From Methanomicrobiales archaeon (GTDB taxonomy: Archaea > Halobacteriota > Syntropharchaeia > Alkanophagales > Methanospirareceae): 5,283 nucleotides of DNA. A program made the position numbers and the translations under genes. Shown here piece after piece: positions 1 through 4,711 of this stretch. Numbering within the stretch: the first letter of the stretch is position 1; each line of letters opens with the position of its first letter. Below the pieces are notes generated by a model, which made no database searches, was not told where the DNA came from, and saw only the letters and a program-made list of their open reading frames with translations. Location: NCBI GenBank assembly GCA_003160755.1, contig QEXZ01000062.1, positions 3,661-8,943 of the forward strand, written 5' to 3'.

Positions 1-1
1 T

Positions 2-118
2 ATGGCGGTATTATCACTGCAGGAAGAAGGGGACAGACCGGGGAAGATTTTTGATGTTGCCGATATTCGAATAAAAGATATAGGGGAAATAAAGGAAATA
101 ATAGAAGAGATAGGGTAA
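2..118 (+). CDS. C-terminal fragment of an unrecognised protein (5' end outside window)
   Basis: An open frame enters from the left edge and runs 38 codons to a TAA at 116-118. The tail is charged and rich in Ile, Glu and Lys (it ends ...IKEIIEEIG), as in a terminal amphipathic helix. The ATG at bases 2-4 is probably an internal Met, because nothing upstream is visible. I do not recognise the family from this much sequence. It ends 22 bases before the next start, and the Shine-Dalgarno sequence of the next gene lies in that gap, so the two are probably co-transcribed. The other two forward frames are closed or short here, which favours this frame. It could still be a chance open frame, since only 117 bases are visible. 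Confidence 0.5.
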   Translation: MAVLSLQEEGDRPGKIFDVADIRIKDIGEIKEIIEEIG

Positions 119-128
119 GGGCAAGAGT

Positions 129-135
129 AAGGGGA
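129..135 (+). promoter_or_regulatory. Shine-Dalgarno sequence for the marker-2 gene
   Basis: The purine run AAGGGGA lies five bases before the ATG at 141. It supports that ATG as the true start. The gene appears to be translated from its own ribosome binding site rather than only by coupling to the upstream gene. Confidence 0.6.
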
Positions 136-140
136 TAAAA

Positions 141-1193
141 ATGGAGCGCGCAAAAGAAGGTGAAGAGTTGAAATCACTGGCAGCGAACTTGAGAAACTTC
201 GATGGTGTGAAGCGAAAACGAGCCATAAGCGACTTCGTAAAAAGGTTGGGGAACTCAGACCTCGTAGGAAATCGAACGATAGTGGGATTTGGAGAAGATG
301 CTGCGGCACTCGAGATTAACGGCGATAATCTCATTCTGCTTGCGGTAGACGGTATCTGGGGCAAATTGCTGGATGCCGACCCATGGTGGGCGGGATATTG
401 CGCTGTGCTTGTGAACGTGAATGATATAGCAGCAATGGGTGGCACCGCGTTGGCAATGGTGAATCTGGCATCCACGCAGGAGAAGGAAATCTGTGCAGAA
501 CTGGGGAGAGGAATGGGGGACGGTGTGAAGAAATTCGGCGTGCCTATGGTCGGCGGTCATCTGCACCCGGATACTTCTTATAATGCGCTGGATGTCGGAA
601 TAGTAGGGATGGTAAAGTGCGATAGTGTCATAGTTTCAAGCGGTGCGAAACCGGGCGACCGCGTATTAGTCGCGGTCGACCTTGATGGTAGAGTGTATCC
701 CAACTATAATTTGGCCTGGGACAACACGACAAAGCGGTCCGAGGCTGAGATAAAAAAGCAGCTGGATACAATGGTGGAGATAGGAGAGAAAAAATTAGCA
801 ACTGCGGGGAAGGACATAAGCAATCCCGGCACGCTGGGCACATTTGGGATGTTACTCGAGTGTTCGGGTGTAGGAGCAACAGTGGAGCTGGATAAGATAC
901 CGGTACCAGTACCAGATCCAAGATATGATGTTGCGGAAAGCGAACAACAAATATCTTTCGAGCACTGGCTGAAGATGTATCCTGGGACGGGATTTGTACT
1001 CACGGTAGCGAACGAGGATGACGGAGCAGAATGCATAAAAATATTCCGGGATGCGGGAGTAGAAGCTGCTATCGTTGGTGAAATAGACAGTAGCAAGAAG
1101 CTAAAAATAACAAATGGCAAAGATACAGCAACCGTATTTGACCTTAATAAGGATATAATAACGGGAATAGCGGGCAAAGGAAGGGAGAAATAG
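141..1193 (+). CDS. AIR synthase-related (PurM-fold) protein, methanogenesis marker protein 2-like
   Basis: A 350-residue protein with the two-domain PurM/AIR-synthase architecture shared by PurM, PurL, ThiL, SelD and HypE, a superfamily of ATP-using enzymes. Visible motifs are GFGEDAAAL (49-57, the nucleotide/Mg loop seen in ThiL and SelD relatives), VNDIAAMGG (93-101), VGGHLHPDT (137-145), GAKPGDRVLV (168-177, start of the C-terminal domain) and the Gly-rich KDISNPGTLGTFGMLLE (224-240). This set and the length fit the archaeal family called methanogenesis marker protein 2, which is restricted to methanogens and their relatives and whose substrate I do not know. It is more distant from true PurM, ThiL or SelD: there is no Cys/Sec-containing N-terminal loop as in SelD. 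The start is backed by a good Shine-Dalgarno sequence. It is cytoplasmic, with no signal peptide or membrane segment. It lies 62 bases upstream of cofH. The superfamily call is firm, the subfamily is likely, and the function is unknown. Confidence 0.82.
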   Translation: MERAKEGEELKSLAANLRNFDGVKRKRAISDFVKRLGNSDLVGNRTIVGFGEDAAALEINGDNLILLAVDGIWGKLLDADPWWAGYCAVLVNVNDIAAMGGTALAMVNLASTQEKEICAELGRGMGDGVKKFGVPMVGGHLHPDTSYNALDVGIVGMVKCDSVIVSSGAKPGDRVLVAVDLDGRVYPNYNLAWDNTTKRSEAEIKKQLDTMVEIGEKKLATAGKDISNPGTLGTFGMLLECSGVGATVELDKIPVPVPDPRYDVAESEQQISFEHWLKMYPGTGFVLTVANEDDGAECIKIFRDAGVEAAIVGEIDSSKKLKITNGKDTATVFDLNKDIITGIAGKGREK

Positions 1194-1255
1194 GATGGGA
1201 TGTGGTAGGGCAGGACAGCACAAGTAAACCCATATTGCCAAATCTCGAGTAAGAC
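1194..1255 (+). other. Spacer between the marker-2 gene and cofH, with mini-ORF and weak promoter candidate
   Basis: This 62-base gap holds no recognisable RNA gene. It contains a 10-codon open frame (1195-1227, MGCGRAGQHK) one base after the upstream stop, with an AAAGGAAGGGA purine run at 1177-1187 before it. The sequence GTAGGGCAGGACAGCACA (1205-1222) nearly repeats inside the tRNA intron far downstream. AAGTAAACCCATATTG (1222-1237) could be a weak BRE/TATA pair at the right distance for a leaderless cofH transcript, because cofH itself has no Shine-Dalgarno sequence. None of these sites is strong alone. Confidence 0.3.
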
Positions 1256-2317
1256 ATGAACGAGAATTTTGATGACCTGTACGAGCAGATAAGGAAGGGG
1301 GAGATTGAAAGAGAAGATGCGGTATTTTTAGCGGCTAATCCCGGTTATCTGTTCCAGTTAGCCGATGAACTGCGTAAAGAGCAGAAAGGCGATATTGTCA
1401 CGTATGTGTCGAATCGAAACATAAACTTCACGAATGTTTGTGTAGGCAACTGCAAGTTCTGTGCGTTCAGAGAAGAGAAGGAGCGCGGATATTTGCTGAG
1501 TATGGACACGGTTTTGAGTAAGGTTGAAGAAGCGGTGAATAATGATGCAACGGAGATATGCATTCAAGGCGGGCTGCACCCTGACCTTACCCTGCAGGAC
1601 TATTGCAGAATCGTGGAAGAAATAAAATCGAATTTCAATGTCCATATACATGCCTTTTCGCCAATGGAGATATTCCATGTAGCGAGAAATTCAGGGATGA
1701 GCGAAGAGGAGGTGTTGAAAGAATTAAAAAAGGCTGGTCTGGGTTCTGTTCCGGGAACGGCAGCAGAAATACTCGATGATTCTATAAGAGAGATAATATG
1801 CCCGCGAAAGATAAAAACAGAGAAATGGGTGGAGATAATAAAGACTGCGCATCGGTTGGGTATTCCCACAACGTCTACTATTCTGTATGGGCATATCGAA
1901 TCAGTGGAGGACAGGATAGAGCATATATTTAAGATAAGGGAGATACAGAAGGAGACGGGAGGATTCACGGAGTTCGTTCCGCTGAAGTTCATGCGAAAGA
2001 ACAACGAATTGGGGCGAATGGTGAACAGAGAAGTTTCTTTTTTGGAAAATGCAAACGTTCACGCGCTATCAAGGGTTATTCTTCATCCTTATTGTGTGAA
2101 CGTGCAGGCATCATGGGTAAAGTTAGGGGTGGCGGATGTGCAGAGGATGCTTCATTTTGGTGTAAACGATTTAGGTGGGACGCTGATGGAAGAGAGCATC
2201 TCAAGGTTATCGGGTTCCCTGGCTGGTGAGTATATGAGCCCAGAGGACTTCGAGCGACTGATAAAGGATGCAGGGAGAACGCCAAGAAGAAGGGACACAT
2301 TGTATAAGTTGTTATAA
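1256..2317 (+). CDS. cofH: CofH: 5-amino-6-(D-ribitylamino)uracil--L-tyrosine 4-hydroxyphenyl transferase (F420 biosynthesis)
   Basis: A 353-residue radical-SAM enzyme. CofH transfers the 4-hydroxybenzyl group of tyrosine onto 5-amino-6-(D-ribitylamino)uracil. CofG then closes the ring to give F0, the deazaflavin core of coenzyme F420, the hydride carrier of methanogenic and methanotrophic archaea. The [4Fe-4S] motif CX3CX2C is intact (Cys62, Cys66, Cys69 in CVGNCKFC). Other family signatures are GGLHPD (105-110), HAFSPMEI (132-139), SVPGTAAEIL (164-173), TSTILYGH (206-213), FVPLKF (240-245), NDLGGTLMEE (304-313) and the C-terminal GRTPRRRDTLY (340-350). Length is normal. MqnE and MqnC of the futalosine pathway are related, but the overall pattern and archaeal setting favour CofH. 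The ATG at 1256 is the only sensible start, since the next in-frame Met is residue 83, beyond the Fe-S motif. No Shine-Dalgarno sequence precedes it. The stop is one base from the cbf5 start, so the two are probably translationally coupled. Some archaea carry several CofH paralogues, and this may be one of them. Confidence 0.9.
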   Translation: MNENFDDLYEQIRKGEIEREDAVFLAANPGYLFQLADELRKEQKGDIVTYVSNRNINFTNVCVGNCKFCAFREEKERGYLLSMDTVLSKVEEAVNNDATEICIQGGLHPDLTLQDYCRIVEEIKSNFNVHIHAFSPMEIFHVARNSGMSEEEVLKELKKAGLGSVPGTAAEILDDSIREIICPRKIKTEKWVEIIKTAHRLGIPTTSTILYGHIESVEDRIEHIFKIREIQKETGGFTEFVPLKFMRKNNELGRMVNREVSFLENANVHALSRVILHPYCVNVQASWVKLGVADVQRMLHFGVNDLGGTLMEESISRLSGSLAGEYMSPEDFERLIKDAGRTPRRRDTLYKLL

Positions 2318-2318
2318 A

Positions 2319-3323
2319 ATGATGAACCATCCGTTATTAGAAAGATGCAAACTGGAAAAAGCTCCCTCTTTTACTGACCCAAGATACGGGTGCGCACCAG
2401 AAGCTCGCCCAATAAGGGAGCATATCGAAAGGGGCGTGGTAGTCATAGACAAGCCTGCGGGTCCGACATCGCATGAAGTTGTCGCCTGGGTAAAAGACAT
2501 ATTGAAAATAAACAGGGCAGCGCATACAGGGACGCTCGACCCGAAAGTTACAGGCGTGCTACCTGTTTTGCTCGGTACAGCAACGAAATCCGCCGATTGT
2601 TTCATTGGCGATAAGGAATACGTGTTCGTGATGAAACTGCACGGCGAGATTGGAGCGGCAGAGGTGAGGAAGATAAGCGAGCAGTTTGTAGGCAGGATAT
2701 ATCAAAGACCACCGCTGAAATCCGCAGTCAAGCGTAGAATAAGGATAAGAACCGTGCATTATATTGAAATAAAAGAAATAGAGGGCAAGAATGTGCTGAT
2801 GAAGGTGGGTTGTGAAGCAGGGACGTACATACGAATGCTCTGCCATCATGTCGGGCTCGCACTTGGCGTAGGTGCGCACCTCTCGGAACTGAGAAGGACG
2901 CAGTCATTCCCTTTTGACGAGGCGGTTCTAACAAAACTGCACGACTTGAAGGATGCTTATGTCTTTTATGGAGAGGAAGGAGACGAAAGCTTTCTACGAA
3001 AACTCATTATGCCAATGGAATATGCATTAGTCCACTTACCATGTATAATTATAAAGGATAGCGCGGTGGATGCGATATGTCATGGTGCAGACCTTGCTGC
3101 TCCGGGTATTGCAAGAATAGAAGAAGGAATAAATATAAGCAATCGTGTGGTATTATACACAGGAAAAGGAGAAGCGGTGAGTATAGGGCGAGCAAAGAAG
3201 AACTCGGAAGAAATGCGCAGAGCGGAAGAGGGAATATGCGTAGAAACAGAAAAAGTCTTTATGAAACAAGGTACATATATGAAAGGTTGGAAAACAAAAG
3301 ATAAAGATAAAGGCAAAGCCTAA
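2319..3323 (+). CDS. cbf5: Cbf5, archaeal H/ACA tRNA/rRNA pseudouridine synthase (TruB family)
   Basis: Catalytic subunit of the archaeal H/ACA RNP (with Nop10, Gar1 and L7Ae), which turns guide-selected rRNA uridines into pseudouridine; archaeal Cbf5 can also modify tRNA U55. From the start chosen here it has 334 residues, the usual archaeal length. Signatures: the N-terminal DPRYGCAPEARPI (20-32), VVIDKPAGPTSHEVVAWVK (41-59), the catalytic block HTGTLDPKVTGVLP (69-82) with nucleophile Asp74, RPPLKSAVKR (130-139), AGTYIRMLCHHVG (167-179) and HLSELRRTQSF (187-197). Residues from about 234 to 323 form the PUA domain, ending in KGW, followed by a short Lys/Asp-rich tail. The open frame extends back to an ATG at 2268, but that adds 17 residues overlapping cofH that do not look like the family. 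The ATG at 2319, one base after the cofH TAA, or the adjacent ATG at 2322, is preferred. No clear Shine-Dalgarno sequence is present, so coupling to cofH is likely. The stop codon directly abuts the tRNA gene. Confidence 0.95.
   Translation: MMNHPLLERCKLEKAPSFTDPRYGCAPEARPIREHIERGVVVIDKPAGPTSHEVVAWVKDILKINRAAHTGTLDPKVTGVLPVLLGTATKSADCFIGDKEYVFVMKLHGEIGAAEVRKISEQFVGRIYQRPPLKSAVKRRIRIRTVHYIEIKEIEGKNVLMKVGCEAGTYIRMLCHHVGLALGVGAHLSELRRTQSFPFDEAVLTKLHDLKDAYVFYGEEGDESFLRKLIMPMEYALVHLPCIIIKDSAVDAICHGADLAAPGIARIEEGINISNRVVLYTGKGEAVSIGRAKKNSEEMRRAEEGICVETEKVFMKQGTYMKGWKTKDKDKGKA
3272..3280 (+). promoter_or_regulatory. Weak TATA-like candidate for the tRNA, inside the 3' end of cbf5
   Basis: TACATATAT, preceded by the A-rich GAAACAAGG, resembles an archaeal BRE/TATA pair. 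It lies about 45-50 bases before the tRNA 5' end, so initiation roughly 25 bases downstream would give a short 5' leader for RNase P to remove. Since no gap separates cbf5 from the tRNA, any private tRNA promoter must lie within cbf5. The site is only a composition match and read-through from cbf5 is equally possible. Confidence 0.22.
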
Positions 3324-3432
3324 GCCGAGGTGGCTGAGTGGTAAGGCGCAGGCCTGGAACTCGTAGGGATAGGACAGAACAGATAGCCTGTGTTTCGCAA
3401 GAAACTCAAGGGTTCAAATCCCTTCCTCGGCG
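3324..3432 (+). tRNA. tRNA-Ser(GGA) with a 25-nt intron
   Basis: The acceptor strands GCCGAGG (3324-3330) and CCTCGGC (3425-3431) pair fully, with G3432 as discriminator base, typical for tRNA-Ser. The D arm is GCT/GGC around a loop with GG (3340-3341). The anticodon stem CAGGC (3349-3353) pairs with GCCTG (3386-3390). The loop before the intron is C-T-GGA-A, giving anticodon GGA (3356-3358), which reads UCC and UCU. A long variable arm GTTTC-GCAA-GAAAC (3392-3405) makes this a type II tRNA and, with G73 and the anticodon, identifies serine. The T arm is AAGGG-TTCAAAT-CCCTT (3408-3424). CCA is not encoded and must be added by nucleotidyltransferase. Without the intron the molecule is 84 nt. 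The first base directly follows the cbf5 stop codon. A tRNA-Ser just upstream of rps13 is, from general knowledge, a familiar euryarchaeal arrangement. Confidence 0.95.
3360..3384 (+). other. tRNA intron at canonical position 37/38
   Basis: Removing 25 bases (from C3360 to T3384) restores a seven-base anticodon loop, C-T-GGA-A plus A3385 as position 38. The junctions fit a bulge-helix-bulge motif for the archaeal splicing endonuclease. The 5' bulge would be AA^C (positions 36, 37 and first intron base) and the 3' bulge AT^A. The central helix pairs exon CTGG (3354-3357) with intron ACAG (3379-3382) through three Watson-Crick pairs and one G-A mismatch. The inner helix is weak, with two clear pairs, so this is a relaxed motif. 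The intron is far too short to encode a protein or a box C/D guide. The boundaries follow from the unambiguous anticodon stem. Confidence 0.85.
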
Positions 3433-3441
3433 AATCAACAC

Positions 3442-3453
3442 TTTTTCTTTTTT
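3442..3453 (+). terminator. T-tract downstream of the tRNA, candidate archaeal terminator
   Basis: The run TTTTTCTTTTTT begins nine bases after the tRNA 3' end. Oligo-T on the non-template strand is the usual archaeal intrinsic termination signal and is commonly found behind tRNA genes. It would end the cbf5-tRNA transcript and separate it from the ribosomal protein genes. The tract is also the left arm of an A/T inverted repeat (3443-3452 with 3456-3465), but archaeal termination does not require a hairpin. Confidence 0.5.
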
Positions 3454-3465
3454 ACAAAAAGAAAA
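3443..3465. repeat. Perfect 10-bp A/T inverted repeat between tRNA-Ser and rps13
   Basis: TTTTCTTTTT (3443-3452) is followed by the three-base loop TAC and then by AAAAAGAAAA (3456-3465), its exact reverse complement. The interrupting C/G pair sits at matched positions, so it is more than plain T and A tracts facing each other. It may be part of the terminator, or fortuitous in a very A/T-rich 81-base spacer that must also carry any promoter for the ribosomal protein operon. Confidence 0.6.
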
Positions 3466-3499
3466 CCTGTGCTAAAAAAAAAGAGAGGAGAAAGGTTAG

Positions 3500-3511
3500 T
3501 AAGTAAGTAAG
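3500..3511 (+). repeat. Tetranucleotide tandem repeat just before rps13
   Basis: The leader of rps13 reads GTTAGTAAGTAAGTAAGAAATG. GTAA occurs three times in a row (3499-3510), and the longer purine-rich Shine-Dalgarno-like run GAGAGGAGAAAGG (3483-3495) lies upstream. The repeat places the AGGAG core 23 bases and the AAGG 18 bases before the ATG, longer than usual. An in-frame TAA at 3508-3510 rules out an earlier rps13 start. The repeat may have expanded by slippage. Confidence 0.6.
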
Positions 3512-3513
3512 AA

Positions 3514-4026
3514 ATGAGCGAAGAAGGGGAAAAAGGCGAGGAAAGGGAAGAGTTCAGGCATATCGTCCGAATTTTAGATACGGACTTAGATGGCAAAAAG
3601 ACCGTAGCATATTCGCTATGCGGGATAAAGGGCATAGGAAGGCGCGTAGCGAACGTGTTGGTTGTTTCCTCCGGGGTAGATTCGAGGGCGAAGATGGGGG
3701 ACCTTTCGGACGATGAGATAGCGCGGTTAAAGACGGCAATTAGCGGTGTCAAGAAGCGATTACCGGGCTGGATGCTAAACAGGAAAAAAGACATATTTAC
3801 AGGAGAAGACATGCATATAATGGGACCTGACCTGCCGTTGAAGTTAGGGGAAGACATAAATTTGTTGCGTAAGATAAGGTCGTACCGGGGAATAAGACAT
3901 GAGCGGGGACTGAGAGTAAGAGGTCAAAGAACAAAAGCAACAGGACGAAGAGGATTGGTTGTAGGCGTAATGAGGAAGAAGATATTGGCGGCTGCAAAAG
4001 CAAAGACAGGAAGGAAGGAGGCGTAA
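3514..4026 (+). CDS. rps13: Small-subunit ribosomal protein uS13 (S13p/S18e)
   Basis: A 170-residue head protein of the 30S subunit that contacts 16S rRNA, the P-site tRNA and the bridges to the large subunit. The archaeal/eukaryotic form is clear: acidic N-terminus, EFRHIVRILDTDLDGKKTV (13-31), the helix-hairpin region CGIKGIGRRVANVL (36-49), LPGWMLNRKKDIFTGED (83-99) and the rRNA-binding tail SYRGIRHERGLRVRGQRTKATG (123-144). Length is slightly above the archaeal norm because of the Glu/Lys-rich first dozen residues and the basic C-terminal tail. An in-frame TAA six bases upstream fixes the start. It is the first gene of a tight rps13-rps4-rps11-rpoD unit, with five bases between its stop and the rps4 start, and rps4's ribosome binding site overlaps its last codons. 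Confidence 0.97.
   Translation: MSEEGEKGEEREEFRHIVRILDTDLDGKKTVAYSLCGIKGIGRRVANVLVVSSGVDSRAKMGDLSDDEIARLKTAISGVKKRLPGWMLNRKKDIFTGEDMHIMGPDLPLKLGEDINLLRKIRSYRGIRHERGLRVRGQRTKATGRRGLVVGVMRKKILAAAKAKTGRKEA
4015..4021 (+). promoter_or_regulatory. Shine-Dalgarno sequence of rps4, inside the end of rps13
   Basis: AAGGAGG lies in the last codons of rps13, ten bases before the rps4 ATG at 4032. It is one of the strongest matches to the anti-Shine-Dalgarno sequence in the window and confirms the rps4 start. Confidence 0.75.
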
Positions 4027-4031
4027 CCAAA

Positions 4032-4709
4032 ATGGGACATCCAAAGAGGAAAAAGAAAAGGCACGAGAGACCGAGAAGGCCCTGGGTAGCACAGAGGATA
4101 AAAGAGGAGAAGGAATTAGCAGAAAAGTACGGACTGAAGAACAAGCGTGAGATATGGAAGGCAGCGAGTTTCATAAAGAGGTATCGGAGAGAAGTAAGAG
4201 CGATTTTAGCGGAAATAGCAGGGGGGAAGCCCATGGAGCATACGCTGAAAAAGAAAGAAGAGATTTTGACAAGCCTGAGAAGAAGAGGCATATTAAAAGC
4301 AGGAATAGGAATGGCAATGGAGATGGAAACGGAGATGGCAGTGGCAGAAGCGGAATCTAAAGATAAAGCCGAACCTAAATCTAAAAAGGAAGTTGAAAAA
4401 ACGGAGGTGCCAAGCCCGAGCACAAGTCCCGACTCGGATTTGGGACTGGAAGATGTTCTAGCACTGGGGACAGAAGACGTCCTCGAAAGAAGGTTGCAGA
4501 CACAGGTACATAAAAAGGAGCTTTCTAATTCACTGAAACATGCTCGACAACTCATCGTTCACGGGCATATTGCAATTAACGATAGGCGAGTTACCATTCC
4601 GTCTTATATGGTTAGTTTGGAGGAGGAAAGGGGAATAGGCTACTATGGGCCTGCTCCTGTTCCTACCACTACTAAGGAAAAAGGAGAGGTAGAGGAGGGA
4701 ACTGACTGA
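4032..4709 (+). CDS. rps4: Small-subunit ribosomal protein uS4 with an internal low-complexity insert
   Basis: A primary 16S rRNA-binding protein needed early in 30S assembly. The 225 residues exceed the roughly 170-180 usual in archaea. The N-terminal domain is standard (MGHPKRKKKRHERPRRPW, 1-18; KYGLKNKREIWKA, 32-44). The S4 RNA-binding domain is standard too: LGLEDVLALGTEDVLERRLQT (137-157), the core ARQLIVHGHIAINDRRVTIP (171-190) and SYMVSLEEE (191-199). Between them, residues about 90-135 form an insert: a Met/Glu/Ala stretch, then a Lys/Glu/Ser/Pro stretch, absent from the archaeal S4 proteins I know. The frame stays open and both flanks align, so this is an insertion and not a frameshift. 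The acidic, Thr/Gly C-terminal tail (about 208-225) is also somewhat long. There are two bases between its stop and the rps11 start. Confidence 0.95.
   Translation: MGHPKRKKKRHERPRRPWVAQRIKEEKELAEKYGLKNKREIWKAASFIKRYRREVRAILAEIAGGKPMEHTLKKKEEILTSLRRRGILKAGIGMAMEMETEMAVAEAESKDKAEPKSKKEVEKTEVPSPSTSPDSDLGLEDVLALGTEDVLERRLQTQVHKKELSNSLKHARQLIVHGHIAINDRRVTIPSYMVSLEEERGIGYYGPAPVPTTTKEKGEVEEGTD
4301..4352 (+). repeat. Imperfect GGAGATGG/ATGGCA short repeat inside rps4
   Basis: The DNA under the first half of the uS4 insert is built of variants such as AATGGCA, ATGGAGATGG, AACGGAGATGG and CAGTGGCAG in a row. The coding frame reads it as a Met/Glu/Ala alternation; the +2 frame would read Asn-Gly/Asp-Gly. 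This simple-sequence composition suggests that the insert grew by replication slippage and then diverged. Confidence 0.6.
4694..4700 (+). promoter_or_regulatory. Shine-Dalgarno sequence of rps11, inside the end of rps4
   Basis: GGAGGGA sits in the final rps4 codons, eleven bases before the rps11 ATG at 4712. With the two-base gap between the genes it points to coupled translation. Confidence 0.65.
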
Positions 4710-4711
4710 AG

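Noticed and set aside
14..475. Minus-strand open frame of 153 codons over the start of the marker-2 gene
   Set aside because: It is antisense to a recognisable PurM-fold gene and to the upstream gene tail, with low-complexity Phe/Ser/Leu composition and no family signature.
704..1177. Minus-strand open frame of 157 codons over the C-terminal half of the marker-2 gene
   Set aside because: It is antisense to conserved coding sequence, and its Ser-rich hydrophobic translation is an artefact of the complementary strand.
2268..2318. Upstream in-frame extension of cbf5 to the ATG at 2268
   Set aside because: The 17 extra residues overlap the end of cofH, resemble no Cbf5 N-terminus, and the ATG one base after the cofH stop gives the normal family length.
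3077..3304. Overlapping plus-strand open frame of 75 codons within the cbf5 PUA region
   Set aside because: It is out of frame with a well conserved domain, basic and low in complexity, with no start signal or recognisable family.
3360..3384. Possibility that the tRNA-Ser is a pseudogene because the anticodon stem appears interrupted
   Set aside because: Removing 25 bases at the canonical position restores a perfect anticodon stem and seven-base loop, and every other arm pairs well, so an intron is the simpler reading.
4154..4360. Plus-strand open frame of 68 codons in rps4 ending in Asn-Gly/Asp-Gly repeats
   Set aside because: It is an alternate-frame reading of the short DNA repeat under the uS4 insert; the rps4 frame is conserved on both sides.
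3797..4555. Long open frame (252 codons) on the minus strand across rps13/rps4
   Set aside because: It lies opposite two unmistakable ribosomal protein genes, has a Ser/Leu/Phe-rich composition typical of antisense to Lys/Glu/Arg-rich coding DNA, and resembles no family I know.
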